From a virus: 64,000 bases of DNA. The stretch lies in the IMG/VR virus record IMGVR_UViG_3300022743_000004, positions 1-64,000 of that record; one strand, given 5' to 3'. This document shows positions 32,412 through 39,160 of the stretch, piece by piece. Within the stretch, counting starts at the first letter, position 1, and the number at the start of each line of letters is the position of its first letter. The position numbers and the translations under genes are program-made. The notes under the pieces were generated by a model. It worked only from the letters and a program-made list of their open reading frames with translations, was not told the origin of the DNA and searched no databases.

Positions 32412-32752
32412 TTGATTTCCACAGGTTTAGGGTGTTTGATTGCTTCTGCTTTCCAAAGTGTTCGCTTTTCTGCTGGCACTGCTTGCGGTGCTGCGGACTC
32501 CTCGACAATGTGCGGCGTACATGGCCGCGCCCCTAAGAATTTGTCACGCAGTAGACAGCGTTTGCAATAACACTCGCCCTCTTCGCCGGGATGCTTTGAT
32601 TCAAGCCAAGGTCCATGCTCTGTGCTTATGGTTTGCTGTACAGGATCTTGCGCCATCATTTCTTTGACGATTGCGATTGCTTCGTTCAGCTTTGTTGGGC
32701 CGCAGCAGGATTCATACTCCAGCGCATCAAGCACAGTTTGTAATTTGTTCAT
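32408..32752 (-). CDS. Hypothetical protein with Cys-rich centre
   Basis: The 114-residue product starts at ATG 32752 behind GGAGAG. The N-terminal helix (LQTVLDALEYESCCGPTKLNEAIAIV) is a pattern common in phage accessory proteins, followed by CYCKRC (about 72-77) and a basic end. The Cys group may bind metal. No function known. Confidence 0.65.
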   Translation of the reverse strand: MNKLQTVLDALEYESCCGPTKLNEAIAIVKEMMAQDPVQQTISTEHGPWLESKHPGEEGECYCKRCLLRDKFLGARPCTPHIVEESAAPQAVPAEKRTLWKAEAIKHPKPVEIK

Positions 32753-33042
32753 GGTTTTTCTCTCCACACAATATCGAAGTTAAGTTCTTCAATCCCCTCG
32801 CAACGCCCCAACACTGGGCGGTTGTATTGAGAGCCTTGACTGAATACATGAGCGCCGTAAGTTGCAGCACTGCTGAGTTCACCGTCAGCGTTCAAGCCAA
32901 GCAGAATGACTGTGCTGTCACGGATGCCGACCACAATCCAGTAGCGTGTCTTGTTACCACCTTTAGCTGCGTACACATTGCCGATAACAAGTTCTTCGCT
33001 TGGGTCGAATGGAGCCTCTGGCGTTGGGAGATTGAATTTCAT
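32749..33042 (-). CDS. Conserved phage accessory protein
   Basis: The 97-residue beta-rich product has GNVYAAKGGNKTRYWIVVGI and LGLNADGELSSAATYGAHVF, a pattern seen in uncharacterised phage proteins. It overlaps as ATGA with both neighbours. Function unknown. Confidence 0.7.
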   Translation of the reverse strand: MKFNLPTPEAPFDPSEELVIGNVYAAKGGNKTRYWIVVGIRDSTVILLGLNADGELSSAATYGAHVFSQGSQYNRPVLGRCEGIEELNFDIVWREKP

Positions 33043-33269
33043 GTCTCGTCCTTCATTGCATCAAGTTTCGCAATCACGCGATCACCGAGCGTTTCGGCAT
33101 CACCCCAAGTAACAAGCGCACCTTCTCGCATGATTTCAGTCCATTTGAGCAAGGCTACTTCTTTAAGCGCATCGCGCCGGAACTGAAGCATCTGGGCTTC
33201 GGTGTAGCCATAGATGCCACTTCTGGTTATGTCAGAGCCTAGCCTTTTTATCTCAGGTAGCTTGGTCAT
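33039..33269 (-). CDS. Small accessory protein
   Basis: The 76-residue product starts at ATG 33269 behind AGGGGC. It has a TEAQMLQFRRDALKEVALL helix and ends KLDAMKDET. It is one of a tight series of small genes with 4-nt overlaps. Function unknown. Confidence 0.65.
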   Translation of the reverse strand: MTKLPEIKRLGSDITRSGIYGYTEAQMLQFRRDALKEVALLKWTEIMREGALVTWGDAETLGDRVIAKLDAMKDET

Positions 33270-33472
33270 GACGTGGCCCCTATTCCGGCAAGTGCAACCG
33301 CGCCCATAACTGAAACCCATGTCACAGCCCCACGCGCTGCGTTCATATCGGGATTACCCTCCGGCAGAAACCCTTGTCCAACAAAGGCAAACATAACGAG
33401 GTTTGCAATCATTACGATAGATGGCAAGCCCACAATAAAGGCAAGGATTGTGAGTTTGGATTGCTTGGTCAT
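33266..33472 (-). CDS. Two-TM membrane protein
   Basis: The 68-residue product has hydrophobic segments at about 6-28 (ILAFIVGLPSIVMIANLVMF) and 47-66 (AVTWVSVMGAVALAGIGA). It starts at ATG 33472 overlapping the upstream stop. It could sit in the inner membrane in early infection; no family is recognised. Confidence 0.65.
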   Translation of the reverse strand: MTKQSKLTILAFIVGLPSIVMIANLVMFAFVGQGFLPEGNPDMNAARGAVTWVSVMGAVALAGIGATS

Positions 33473-33945
33473 GCTGCGCCTTTCATAGCTGCATCGGCGC
33501 ATTCTTCGCAGATGTAGCAGCGCTTATCTACGAACTCCATTTGCTTTTCACAGCGAAGGCATTTATTCATGTAGCCTCCTTCTGCGTAGCCGAATCTCGT
33601 TAGGGCGAACTTCCGATACCGCTCCGCATCCAGCTTCAATGCGTCACGCTCTGATTTGAAGCCTTGCCAAACAGCCATAGCAAAGTCGCCCATGCAATCG
33701 AAACCATTGTCGAAGGCCGCACTTGGTAAGTCACAGGACGCCGCTTCTAAAGTTGATTCGGTACAGTTCAACTCGTCTTGAGCCTTGGCAAGCTCAGTGC
33801 CTATACGTTCAACTTCCGCTTCCAACGCCTCGATAGCATCAGCAGCTTCACTAACCATAGGCGCAACGTCAGCAATCGGCATCGATGTACGGCGCAGCTT
33901 TTGAACCACCCCGCGTAGCCGTTCAATCAGTTCTGTGTGCTTCAT
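33469..33945 (-). CDS. Coiled-coil protein with C-terminal zinc ribbon
   Basis: The 158-residue product starts at ATG 33945. Residues about 10-80 form a coiled coil (EALEAEVERIGTELAKAQDE), followed by a phage-type SERDALKLDAERYRK block, and then CLRC...CYICEEC, a treble-clef or ribbon-like Cys4. Common in podovirus accessory operons; role unknown. Confidence 0.7.
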   Translation of the reverse strand: MKHTELIERLRGVVQKLRRTSMPIADVAPMVSEAADAIEALEAEVERIGTELAKAQDELNCTESTLEAASCDLPSAAFDNGFDCMGDFAMAVWQGFKSERDALKLDAERYRKFALTRFGYAEGGYMNKCLRCEKQMEFVDKRCYICEECADAAMKGAA

Positions 33946-34340
33946 TCCAAGTCCTCTTCGGTGATCTTTAACTCTTGCACGTTGATGACTTTCCAATAGC
34001 GGATGTTCACCCGCTTTTTTGCCCACTCAAGAATGAGATCGTGAAGTTCTTTCTTTTCTTCATCGCTGACATCCGTAAAGCAGTTGTCGTAGACCTCGCC
34101 AATTTCTTCATAGCCAAGCGCATCACATTGCTCCAATAATGAGTCAACGTCGATTAGCTCGCTGTGTGTAAGCTCTTTCTTTTCACCGCGCCAGTAAGTC
34201 CTTCCAACTGGATCTTCGTCATTGCAATTGATCTCGTCGATCAGGTCGCCCATGGACTCGTGGTTGAACAACTCTTCATCGGTGCTGTAGCAGTAATCTG
34301 GCTCTGCAATCTCACACTGTTTCGTTGTGTCGATGGTCAT
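33942..34340 (-). CDS. Acidic hypothetical phage protein
   Basis: The 132-residue acidic product has the block CDALGYEEIGEVYDNCF followed by a helix EEKKELHDLILEWAKK and YWKVINV, as in an uncharacterised phage family. It is ATGA-coupled to both neighbours. Role unknown. Confidence 0.65.
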   Translation of the reverse strand: MTIDTTKQCEIAEPDYCYSTDEELFNHESMGDLIDEINCNDEDPVGRTYWRGEKKELTHSELIDVDSLLEQCDALGYEEIGEVYDNCFTDVSDEEKKELHDLILEWAKKRVNIRYWKVINVQELKITEEDLE

Positions 34341-34735
34341 TCCAAACTACCTCCACTGACCGCAATCAGCGCACGACGATGCGCTTCTGCGCCTTCTTTT
34401 GTGGCGTGGCACAACCTAAGTTCCAATCGTTTATGGTCTCGTTGGTCACCTAGCCATGTATATGTAATAACCGCCAACAGGTTGGTAAAGTAAACGGTTG
34501 TGTCACACAAAGGCGCAACCAGCATAGGCTCTGGCCATTCGTACTTCACACCGTCAACAGTGACGCTGCGTGTTTTGGGTTTGATGCGGAACTTCTGCTC
34601 AGCGTACGCTTCTGCAGTTAATGCCCTCAAGTCTGATGGAAACCATTTACTTAGCGAAGGCTCATAAAACTCAATCTCAATCGACGTATCCGCGGTCCAT
34701 GCGTCGATGATTTCTTTGTGTGGATGTGCGCTCAT
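34337..34735 (-). CDS. Hypothetical phage accessory protein
   Basis: The 132-residue product starts at ATG 34735 behind GGAGCAAAC. It has an FKEIIDAWTADTSIEIEFYE-like opening (HKEIIDAWTADTS) and a beta core with GVKYEWPEPM, then a helix EGAEAHRRALIAV. Such proteins are frequent in phages and lack a known role. Confidence 0.65.
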   Translation of the reverse strand: MSAHPHKEIIDAWTADTSIEIEFYEPSLSKWFPSDLRALTAEAYAEQKFRIKPKTRSVTVDGVKYEWPEPMLVAPLCDTTVYFTNLLAVITYTWLGDQRDHKRLELRLCHATKEGAEAHRRALIAVSGGSLE

Positions 34736-35028
34736 TTGTTTGCTCCGATCACTGCCAATGCGATGGCTTTCTGTGGGGTGATGTACGCAGGCCCGGTCGT
34801 CCAGCCGACAGTCCACGCACCATCACGCGTTTGGTATGGGAACGCGTCGTGCTCCTTGGCGATCGGCCCGATAACGTTCCAGTCGCGGTAGTCGAAGATG
34901 CGCCACGATGAAGAAAACGCTGTTGCCTTTGGGTAGTAGCAACGCACAACACCAGTATTCAACGCCATGCGGTCTCGGTCCCACCCAATCGCCAGCGCGA
35001 GGGCTTTGGATATTTCGAGGTCAGTCAT
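34732..35028 (-). CDS. NinX/DUF2591-like protein
   Basis: The 98-residue product has the pattern of DUF2591 phage proteins: an N-terminal MTDLEISKALALAIGW, then FDYRDWNVIGPIAKEH, a Trp-rich strand (GAWTVGWTTG) and TPQKAIALAVIGAN. The family includes lambdoid NinX of unknown role. ATGA overlaps on both sides. Confidence 0.65.
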   Translation of the reverse strand: MTDLEISKALALAIGWDRDRMALNTGVVRCYYPKATAFSSSWRIFDYRDWNVIGPIAKEHDAFPYQTRDGAWTVGWTTGPAYITPQKAIALAVIGANK

Positions 35029-35282
35029 TGATGCTCCTTGTTTGCTTTCAGGTAAATCTCACACCAATCGCCGAAGCGTTGCCAGCGTGTGCGCTTGCCC
35101 TTCAATTGCTGAAGTCGCTCGAACGCGGTGTTGCGGGCGTGGTCCAGTTGGAAGGTAGACCCGACCCACCCGAGAGTGAATACACGCACGAGGCCGTCCG
35201 CAATCTGGCAAAGCCCAAAGTAGGCGGAGTTCAGCTTGCCCGACGGGTTCTTGTTCAGATAGAACTTAGAGCGCGAGTTCAC
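35025..35282 (-). CDS. Small hypothetical protein
   Basis: The 85-residue basic product has KLNSAYFGLCQIADGLVRVF (beta) and a helical C-terminus KGKRTRWQRFGDWCEIY. It is coupled by ATGA to the metallophosphoesterase gene. Family unknown. Confidence 0.65.
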   Translation of the reverse strand: MNSRSKFYLNKNPSGKLNSAYFGLCQIADGLVRVFTLGWVGSTFQLDHARNTAFERLQQLKGKRTRWQRFGDWCEIYLKANKEHQ

Positions 35283-35800
35283 TTATTCATCTCCTGCGCC
35301 CACAGGTTGTTTATGGTCATGCGCTCCATGATCTCGTCGACATGCAGCGGGCGCATGATCGTGGTCGCGTCAACACCGACGTCCAGGCGGTTCATCTTCA
35401 CGCCTGCTGTGCCGTGGGTGTGGCCGTGCAGGTGGTACCTGTATTCACGACGCCATGACTCGAACGGGTAGTGACACAGGACGAAGCGGTGGTCTTTGTC
35501 GAGCTTGAGGTAGTGAACCTCGGGCAGCACCTCGTCGAACAGGTGCATGACCTTCTTGGCGCGCTCGTGGTCGTGGTTACCAGGTACGAGCTTGAGCTTG
35601 CCGTTCAGGCGCTCGATGCATTCGTAGTTGTGGAACGCCACGTCGCCGAGGTGGTACACCGTGTCCTTGGGACTCACAGCGCCGTTCCAGTTGCGTACCA
35701 TGGCATCGTTCATCTCTTCCACAGACAAGAACGGACGGTTGCAGTAGTCGATGATCTTGGCGTGACCAAAGTGTGTGTCAGAGACGAAGAAGATGCTCAT
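35279..35800 (-). CDS. Metallophosphoesterase
   Basis: The 173-residue product shows the calcineurin-like phosphoesterase motifs in order: D8-x-H10 (SDTHFGH), GD (HLGDVAF), GNHD (VPGNHDHE), H (LCHYPFESW) and GHTH (HLHGHTHG). It hydrolyses phosphodiesters or phosphomonoesters with two metals; related phage enzymes act on nucleotides or RNA ends. Substrate unknown. Confidence 0.88.
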   Translation of the reverse strand: MSIFFVSDTHFGHAKIIDYCNRPFLSVEEMNDAMVRNWNGAVSPKDTVYHLGDVAFHNYECIERLNGKLKLVPGNHDHERAKKVMHLFDEVLPEVHYLKLDKDHRFVLCHYPFESWRREYRYHLHGHTHGTAGVKMNRLDVGVDATTIMRPLHVDEIMERMTINNLWAQEMNK

Positions 35801-35812
35801 GGTGCGGACCTT

Positions 35813-35920
35813 TCAGAGTTTCTGCCGCTCTACCCAGCGGCCCAGTTTGTAGCTGCCGTAGCTGACCATGGCCAGGACTACGGTAGAGCCGACGACAGCG
35901 ACGAGTTCGAGGACGATCAT
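35813..35920 (-). CDS. 35-residue single-TM peptide
   Basis: The short gene MIVLELVAVVGS to VERQKL starts by ATGA overlap with the lipoprotein stop. One hydrophobic helix (3-20) with a basic C-terminus predicts an inner-membrane peptide. It may work with the lipoprotein. Confidence 0.6.
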   Translation of the reverse strand: MIVLELVAVVGSTVVLAMVSYGSYKLGRWVERQKL

Positions 35921-36330
35921 TTCGCAATCTTGGGGATAGGGAAGGGCACCTTGTCCGTGGCTTGGCAGCGGCCATCGTCACCGGCATAGGGTTTGCTAGT
36001 GAAGTCCTTTTCAGTGAGGCAACCCACTGCGCCGGAGATCGTGCTGCACTTCAGGCCGACAACGCCGTTGTTGGTCTTATCTACGAGCTTCGCGCTGGCC
36101 CAGCCATCGCCTTGCGGGCATTCAGGCGTCATGGTGCTGTCGGTCTGCGCGATGATGGCCGTGTTGGCGTACACCGGGTTGGCGGCGCGGAAGGCTTGTG
36201 CGTTGAACTCGGCGTTGGCTTTACCTTGTGTGCGTGCAGTTTCGAGTGTGTCGAAGCTCACTTTGTCTTTGCTGCAAGCGGCGACCAGAATAGCGAGAAC
36301 GGGGGCGAGGAAGTATGTAGAGTATTTCAT
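35917..36330 (-). CDS. Putative phage lipoprotein
   Basis: The 137-residue product has a signal peptide (YFLAPVLAILVAAC) with lipobox L15-V-A-A-C19, and six further Cys in the mature part (PECPQG, LKCST, GCLTE, GRCQA), suggesting disulfides and export. Lipoproteins in early phage operons may block superinfection or alter surface receptors; this is inference. Confidence 0.75.
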   Translation of the reverse strand: MKYSTYFLAPVLAILVAACSKDKVSFDTLETARTQGKANAEFNAQAFRAANPVYANTAIIAQTDSTMTPECPQGDGWASAKLVDKTNNGVVGLKCSTISGAVGCLTEKDFTSKPYAGDDGRCQATDKVPFPIPKIAK

Positions 36331-36360
36331 GGGGTTCTTTCAGAGTTACGAGGTGAGGGT

Positions 36361-36870
36361 TTAGCGCGCGTCAACAAACTCGACGAGCTTGGCGATGTCG
36401 GCTTGCAGGTCTTCGATCACTTTGACCAGCTTTTTGGGCTTGGTCTTGATGGCGTCCAGCTTGGTAATCTGGCCCTCCAATGAGCTGATCTTGGCGAAGA
36501 TTTGCGCATCGCTGAGGTTCGCAGCGTCTTCACCTTGGATGAAGGTTTTGGTTTCGATGGTCGGTGCGGTCATGGCAGGTTCCTGGGTTGAGTTGATGGG
36601 TTGGGGTTGGGATTCGGCACCGCGTGTCGCATGACGCGTCACGTAGTAGTTCAGCGTTCCTGGGTCGAACTCAATGAGCCGTTTAGCCGCGAGCTTGTTG
36701 ATTACGCCATCAGCAGGGCGCATTAGTGCTTCAGCCATCTGCTTAAGGGTGGCACCGGTGTTGAACATGTGGACCAAGTTTGCGTAGTCGGTATCTGTCC
36801 AAATCTGGCCATGGCGTTCACGGCGTGAGCAGTCAACGCGTGCGAATGAGGTATCAAATTTTTGCGGCAT
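36361..36870 (-). CDS. HTH-like N-terminus fused to a coiled-coil domain
   Basis: The 169-residue product starts at ATG 36870. Residues ~25-75 (LVHMFNTGATLKQMAEALMRPADGVINKLAAKRLI) look like a helix-turn-helix. The last 71 residues (MTAPTIETKTFIQGEDAANL to VEFVDAR) form a separate helical domain that occurs as a stand-alone protein in other phages. An internal ATG with AGGAACCTGCC upstream could give that product alone (36361-36573 region). Confidence 0.65.
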   Translation of the reverse strand: MPQKFDTSFARVDCSRRERHGQIWTDTDYANLVHMFNTGATLKQMAEALMRPADGVINKLAAKRLIEFDPGTLNYYVTRHATRGAESQPQPINSTQEPAMTAPTIETKTFIQGEDAANLSDAQIFAKISSLEGQITKLDAIKTKPKKLVKVIEDLQADIAKLVEFVDAR

Positions 36871-37060
36871 GCTGCTGTCCTTCAATGACACGATGTGCCG
36901 TCACATGCGGACGGTCTAGGCTGGTGATGGCCCACTCCAGGGCTGCGATCTCGGCCTTGTCGTAGGTGGCGTCGTACGAGACGGACTTCACACGGGTGCG
37001 CAGCCAGTCAACGCGACGCTGGAGAGCACGGAGGTGTTTGGCTGGGCTAGCGCCGCTCAT
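36854..37060 (-). CDS. Small basic helical protein
   Basis: The 68-residue product has a basic helix (KHLRALQRRVDWLRTRVKS) and AEIAALEWAITSLD. It overlaps the next gene by 17 nt and the upstream gene as ATGA. Family unknown. Confidence 0.6.
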   Translation of the reverse strand: MSGASPAKHLRALQRRVDWLRTRVKSVSYDATYDKAEIAALEWAITSLDRPHVTAHRVIEGQQHAAKI

Positions 37061-37425
37061 ACAACCCCCGTCTTCTGTTTTAGAGCTTCGATTACACCCA
37101 CCTCGACGAACACCATAGGTAGGTCGTCGGGTAAGTCTTTGAAGATGTGTTTGGCCACACTGCGGCGCACATGGGCGATCTGGCCGGTGCGCTCAGAGTT
37201 CCCCAACGTGAGTGTCTTACCGACCTTGGCTGTGTTAGAGCACTCAACCAGGGCGATGTACTCCGCACGCAGAGCTTCATGTTCGGGGCAGAGCGACCAG
37301 CCCATGAAGTTGGTTCTTTCCAGGGACTCCATCAAGCGTTTGTCCAGGAGCACCACTTCGTCGTGCTTAATGCCGCAGACTGGGCACAGGCTGTGGCCCA
37401 TGCCGACATAGGATTTTTCGGTCAT
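37057..37425 (-). CDS. Cys-pair accessory protein
   Basis: The 122-residue product starts at ATG 37425 behind AAGGAGC. It has CPVCGIKHDEVVLLDKRL, then FMGWSLCPEHEAL, a Cys/His set typical of a phage zinc-binding family of unknown role. The C-terminus is alpha/beta. ATGA-coupled. Confidence 0.7.
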   Translation of the reverse strand: MTEKSYVGMGHSLCPVCGIKHDEVVLLDKRLMESLERTNFMGWSLCPEHEALRAEYIALVECSNTAKVGKTLTLGNSERTGQIAHVRRSVAKHIFKDLPDDLPMVFVEVGVIEALKQKTGVV

Positions 37426-37928
37426 GTGGGTGCTCCTTGTTTCTGGGTTGGCCACCCCGCCTTCACAAAGTCCGCCACGACGTTGGCGACGCAGGGCAAG
37501 CTACGGGACGCCTTTGCCTCGTCTTCAGGGATGTACTTAGAGAACTCAGGCAGAGCGTCGAGCAGTGCCTTGTTCGTTGAGACGCTATAAGCGACAGCAT
37601 GCAGACGTGTCTTGAGGGATTCCAAGGCTTCGGTCTGAGCACTGTAGAGATCGCACAGCTCAGTTACTTGCTTCACCGTCGCGCTCGGTATCTCGACTGA
37701 TGCGTACTGTGGCGCAGGCACTTGGTATGACTGTGATGGCCCGATGCGACGCCACTCTGTGTTGAAGTAGTCTGGGCGGGTTTTGTACAGTGCTTGCGCT
37801 TCAGGAGTCATCGCCTCGACGTATGCCTGCTTCACCGCTTTACGGATTTGGTCGTCGTAGTCGGTGGATGGCACGTCGGCCATAACAGCGCGAACAAAAG
37901 CGTCACGCATCGCGTTAGTGAGTCTCAT
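37422..37928 (-). CDS. Nmad5-like hypothetical protein
   Basis: The 168-residue product begins MRLTNAMRDAFVRAVMADVP, then YDDQIRKAVKQAYVEAM and DYFNTEWRRIG. The opening resembles the Nmad5 group, a domain linked by context to DNA base modification in phages. The match rests on recalled pattern only. The C-terminal half is helical. Coupled as ATGA. Confidence 0.55.
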   Translation of the reverse strand: MRLTNAMRDAFVRAVMADVPSTDYDDQIRKAVKQAYVEAMTPEAQALYKTRPDYFNTEWRRIGPSQSYQVPAPQYASVEIPSATVKQVTELCDLYSAQTEALESLKTRLHAVAYSVSTNKALLDALPEFSKYIPEDEAKASRSLPCVANVVADFVKAGWPTQKQGAPT

Positions 37929-38071
37929 ACTTCAAATCTCCGTAAAGTGATCTTATGGGCGAACTCACGGCCCGCGTCATACGCGCGGGTGAGTTCGTAG
38001 GACGTGTAGTACATGGTGAAGGAGTCACGGAACTCCCACATACCGATGATGAACGCCTTAATCTTTTTCAT
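37925..38071 (-). CDS. 48-residue phage protein
   Basis: Short gene MKKIKAFIIGMWEFRDSF to TLRRFEV. The pattern W-E-F-R-x-S-F-T...S-Y-E-L-x-x-A-Y-D-x-G-R-E-F-A-H is a common short phage protein. Its ATG is 7 nt from GAGAGGA, which lies in the L-R-G codons of the Cys-rich gene before it; the two overlap by 14 nt. Confidence 0.75.
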   Translation of the reverse strand: MKKIKAFIIGMWEFRDSFTMYYTSYELTRAYDAGREFAHKITLRRFEV

Positions 38072-38264
38072 AGGTTTGTCCTCTCAAGCGCATCAGCGCT
38101 GCTTTTTCTGGGGTGGTGTAAATCAGTTCGTACTTGTGGGCGTGCAGGACGCGGCTGCAATCCCGGATAGAGTCGATTAAAGAGCACTGGCTCTTCGGCA
38201 GTACATAAACGCAGCCATCACATCCATGACCAGCAGGCATCTTCACAGGGACGATCTCGGTCAT
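38058..38264 (-). CDS. Cys-rich tandem paralogue 1 (R-L-R-G tail)
   Basis: The 68-residue product has CDGCVYVLPKSQC...C (four Cys in a C-x-x-C, C, C layout) and a tail YELIYTTPEKAALMRLRG, then QTYEKD. Two of the codons (AGA GGA) are a Shine-Dalgarno for the next gene. Nearest relative is the adjacent upstream gene (shared PEKAALMRLRG). Metal binding is likely; function unknown. Confidence 0.75.
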   Translation of the reverse strand: MTEIVPVKMPAGHGCDGCVYVLPKSQCSLIDSIRDCSRVLHAHKYELIYTTPEKAALMRLRGQTYEKD

Positions 38265-38485
38265 ACCAACTCTCCTCTCAGCCGCATGAGTGCTGCTTTC
38301 TCAGGAGAGACGTAGATGTACTCGTAGTTGTATGTGTACCCGGTACTGTCCGTACTTTCGCGTCTGTGGCAATCTGCATCGACCCGAGGGTGTGCGCAAT
38401 TGCTTAACACTACTTCTTCGTCGAAATACATGCACTGTTTGCACCCGGTGCCTACAGGCACGGCGAGTTTGATGATCTCGGTCAT
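38261..38485 (-). CDS. Cys-rich tandem paralogue 2 (R-L-R-G tail)
   Basis: The 74-residue product has CKQCMYFDEE, then C and C (SNCAHPRVDADC), and a tail YEYIYVSPEKAALMRLRGELV. AGAGGAG, spelled by the R-G-E codons, precedes the next ATG by 7 nt. Very similar to the following gene in both ends. Confidence 0.75.
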   Translation of the reverse strand: MTEIIKLAVPVGTGCKQCMYFDEEVVLSNCAHPRVDADCHRRESTDSTGYTYNYEYIYVSPEKAALMRLRGELV

Positions 38486-38727
38486 GCCAACTTCCCCCTC
38501 ATGCGAGTGAGTAAGTAACGTTCAGGTGTGAGAAAGACCAGCTCTTCGCGCGCTCCGTTTTTGTCATGCTGACAGAGCAAGTTATGGCAGCATCCTTGGC
38601 GAGCCGCCGACCCTTCACAGATACTGCAACCCTTCCTCATGGCATCGTTATCTATCTTCTTGATGTCGGATATGGGCACACCGTACAGTTCGTCTGAGCC
38701 GTGCTTGACAACCTTGATGATTCTCAT
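38482..38727 (-). CDS. Cys-rich tandem paralogue 3 (R-M-R-G tail)
   Basis: The 81-residue product starts at ATG 38727. It has CSICEGSAARQGCCHNLLC and the tail ELVFLTPERYLLTRMRGKLA. It has five Cys, more than its relatives. AGGGGGAAG in the tail codons lies before the next ATG. Function unknown. Confidence 0.75.
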   Translation of the reverse strand: MRIIKVVKHGSDELYGVPISDIKKIDNDAMRKGCSICEGSAARQGCCHNLLCQHDKNGAREELVFLTPERYLLTRMRGKLA

Positions 38728-38939
38728 GTGATGCTCCCACGCAGACGTGCCTTCAGGGCGTCGTCTACACGTAGCCAAATGATGTCTTCGAGGTCCTTGC
38801 GAACAATTGAGTCGCAGGGGTACAGGGTGCAGTCCACCAGTTTGACTAGCGCACAGCGCGCACATCCTTCCCCAGTACCTGCTACCGCTACGATCTCTTC
38901 ATGGTTGTAAGCTCTGGTTTCATGCAGCGTGATAGTCAT
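38724..38939 (-). CDS. Cys-rich tandem paralogue 4 (R-L-R-G tail)
   Basis: The 71-residue product has CARCALVKLVDCTLYPC and the tail DIIWLRVDDALKARLRGSIT, the last 11 residues being identical to those of the upstream gene. GGGAG from the G-S codons is 6 nt before the next ATG. A recent duplication is likely. Confidence 0.75.
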   Translation of the reverse strand: MTITLHETRAYNHEEIVAVAGTGEGCARCALVKLVDCTLYPCDSIVRKDLEDIIWLRVDDALKARLRGSIT

Positions 38940-39160
38940 GTGATGCTCCCACGCAGACGTGCCTTCAAGGCGTCGTCTGTACGCAACCAGATGATGTCCT
39001 TGCCGTCTACCCTGCGGGCTCTAGAACATGGGCCGAGAAGAAGGTTGCACGCGGCGACAGTAAACAATACGCAGTTACCGCAGCTACCGCTATTTCCGCT
39101 CACGTTCACCGCCACCACTTCTTCGCCTTCGTAAACTTTCGTCTCCAGCAGTTCGATCAT
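38936..39160 (-). CDS. Cys-rich tandem paralogue 5 (R-L-R-G tail)
   Basis: The 74-residue product starts at ATG 39160 overlapping the primase stop as ATGA. It has CGNCVLFTVAACNLLLGPC and the tail DIIWLRTDDALKARLRGSIT. It is the first of five tandem copies and the closest relative of the next gene. Function unknown; the C-x-x-C/C/C layout suggests metal binding. Confidence 0.75.
   Translation of the reverse strand: MIELLETKVYEGEEVVAVNVSGNSGSCGNCVLFTVAACNLLLGPCSRARRVDGKDIIWLRTDDALKARLRGSIT

Noticed and set aside
38058-39160. R-L-R-G tails as ubiquitin-like C-termini
   Set aside because: Ubiquitin ends in L-R-L-R-G-G, but here the Gly is followed by 2-8 residues, the bodies are Cys-rich and not ubiquitin-like, and no E1/E2-like or peptidase partner is nearby that would process them.
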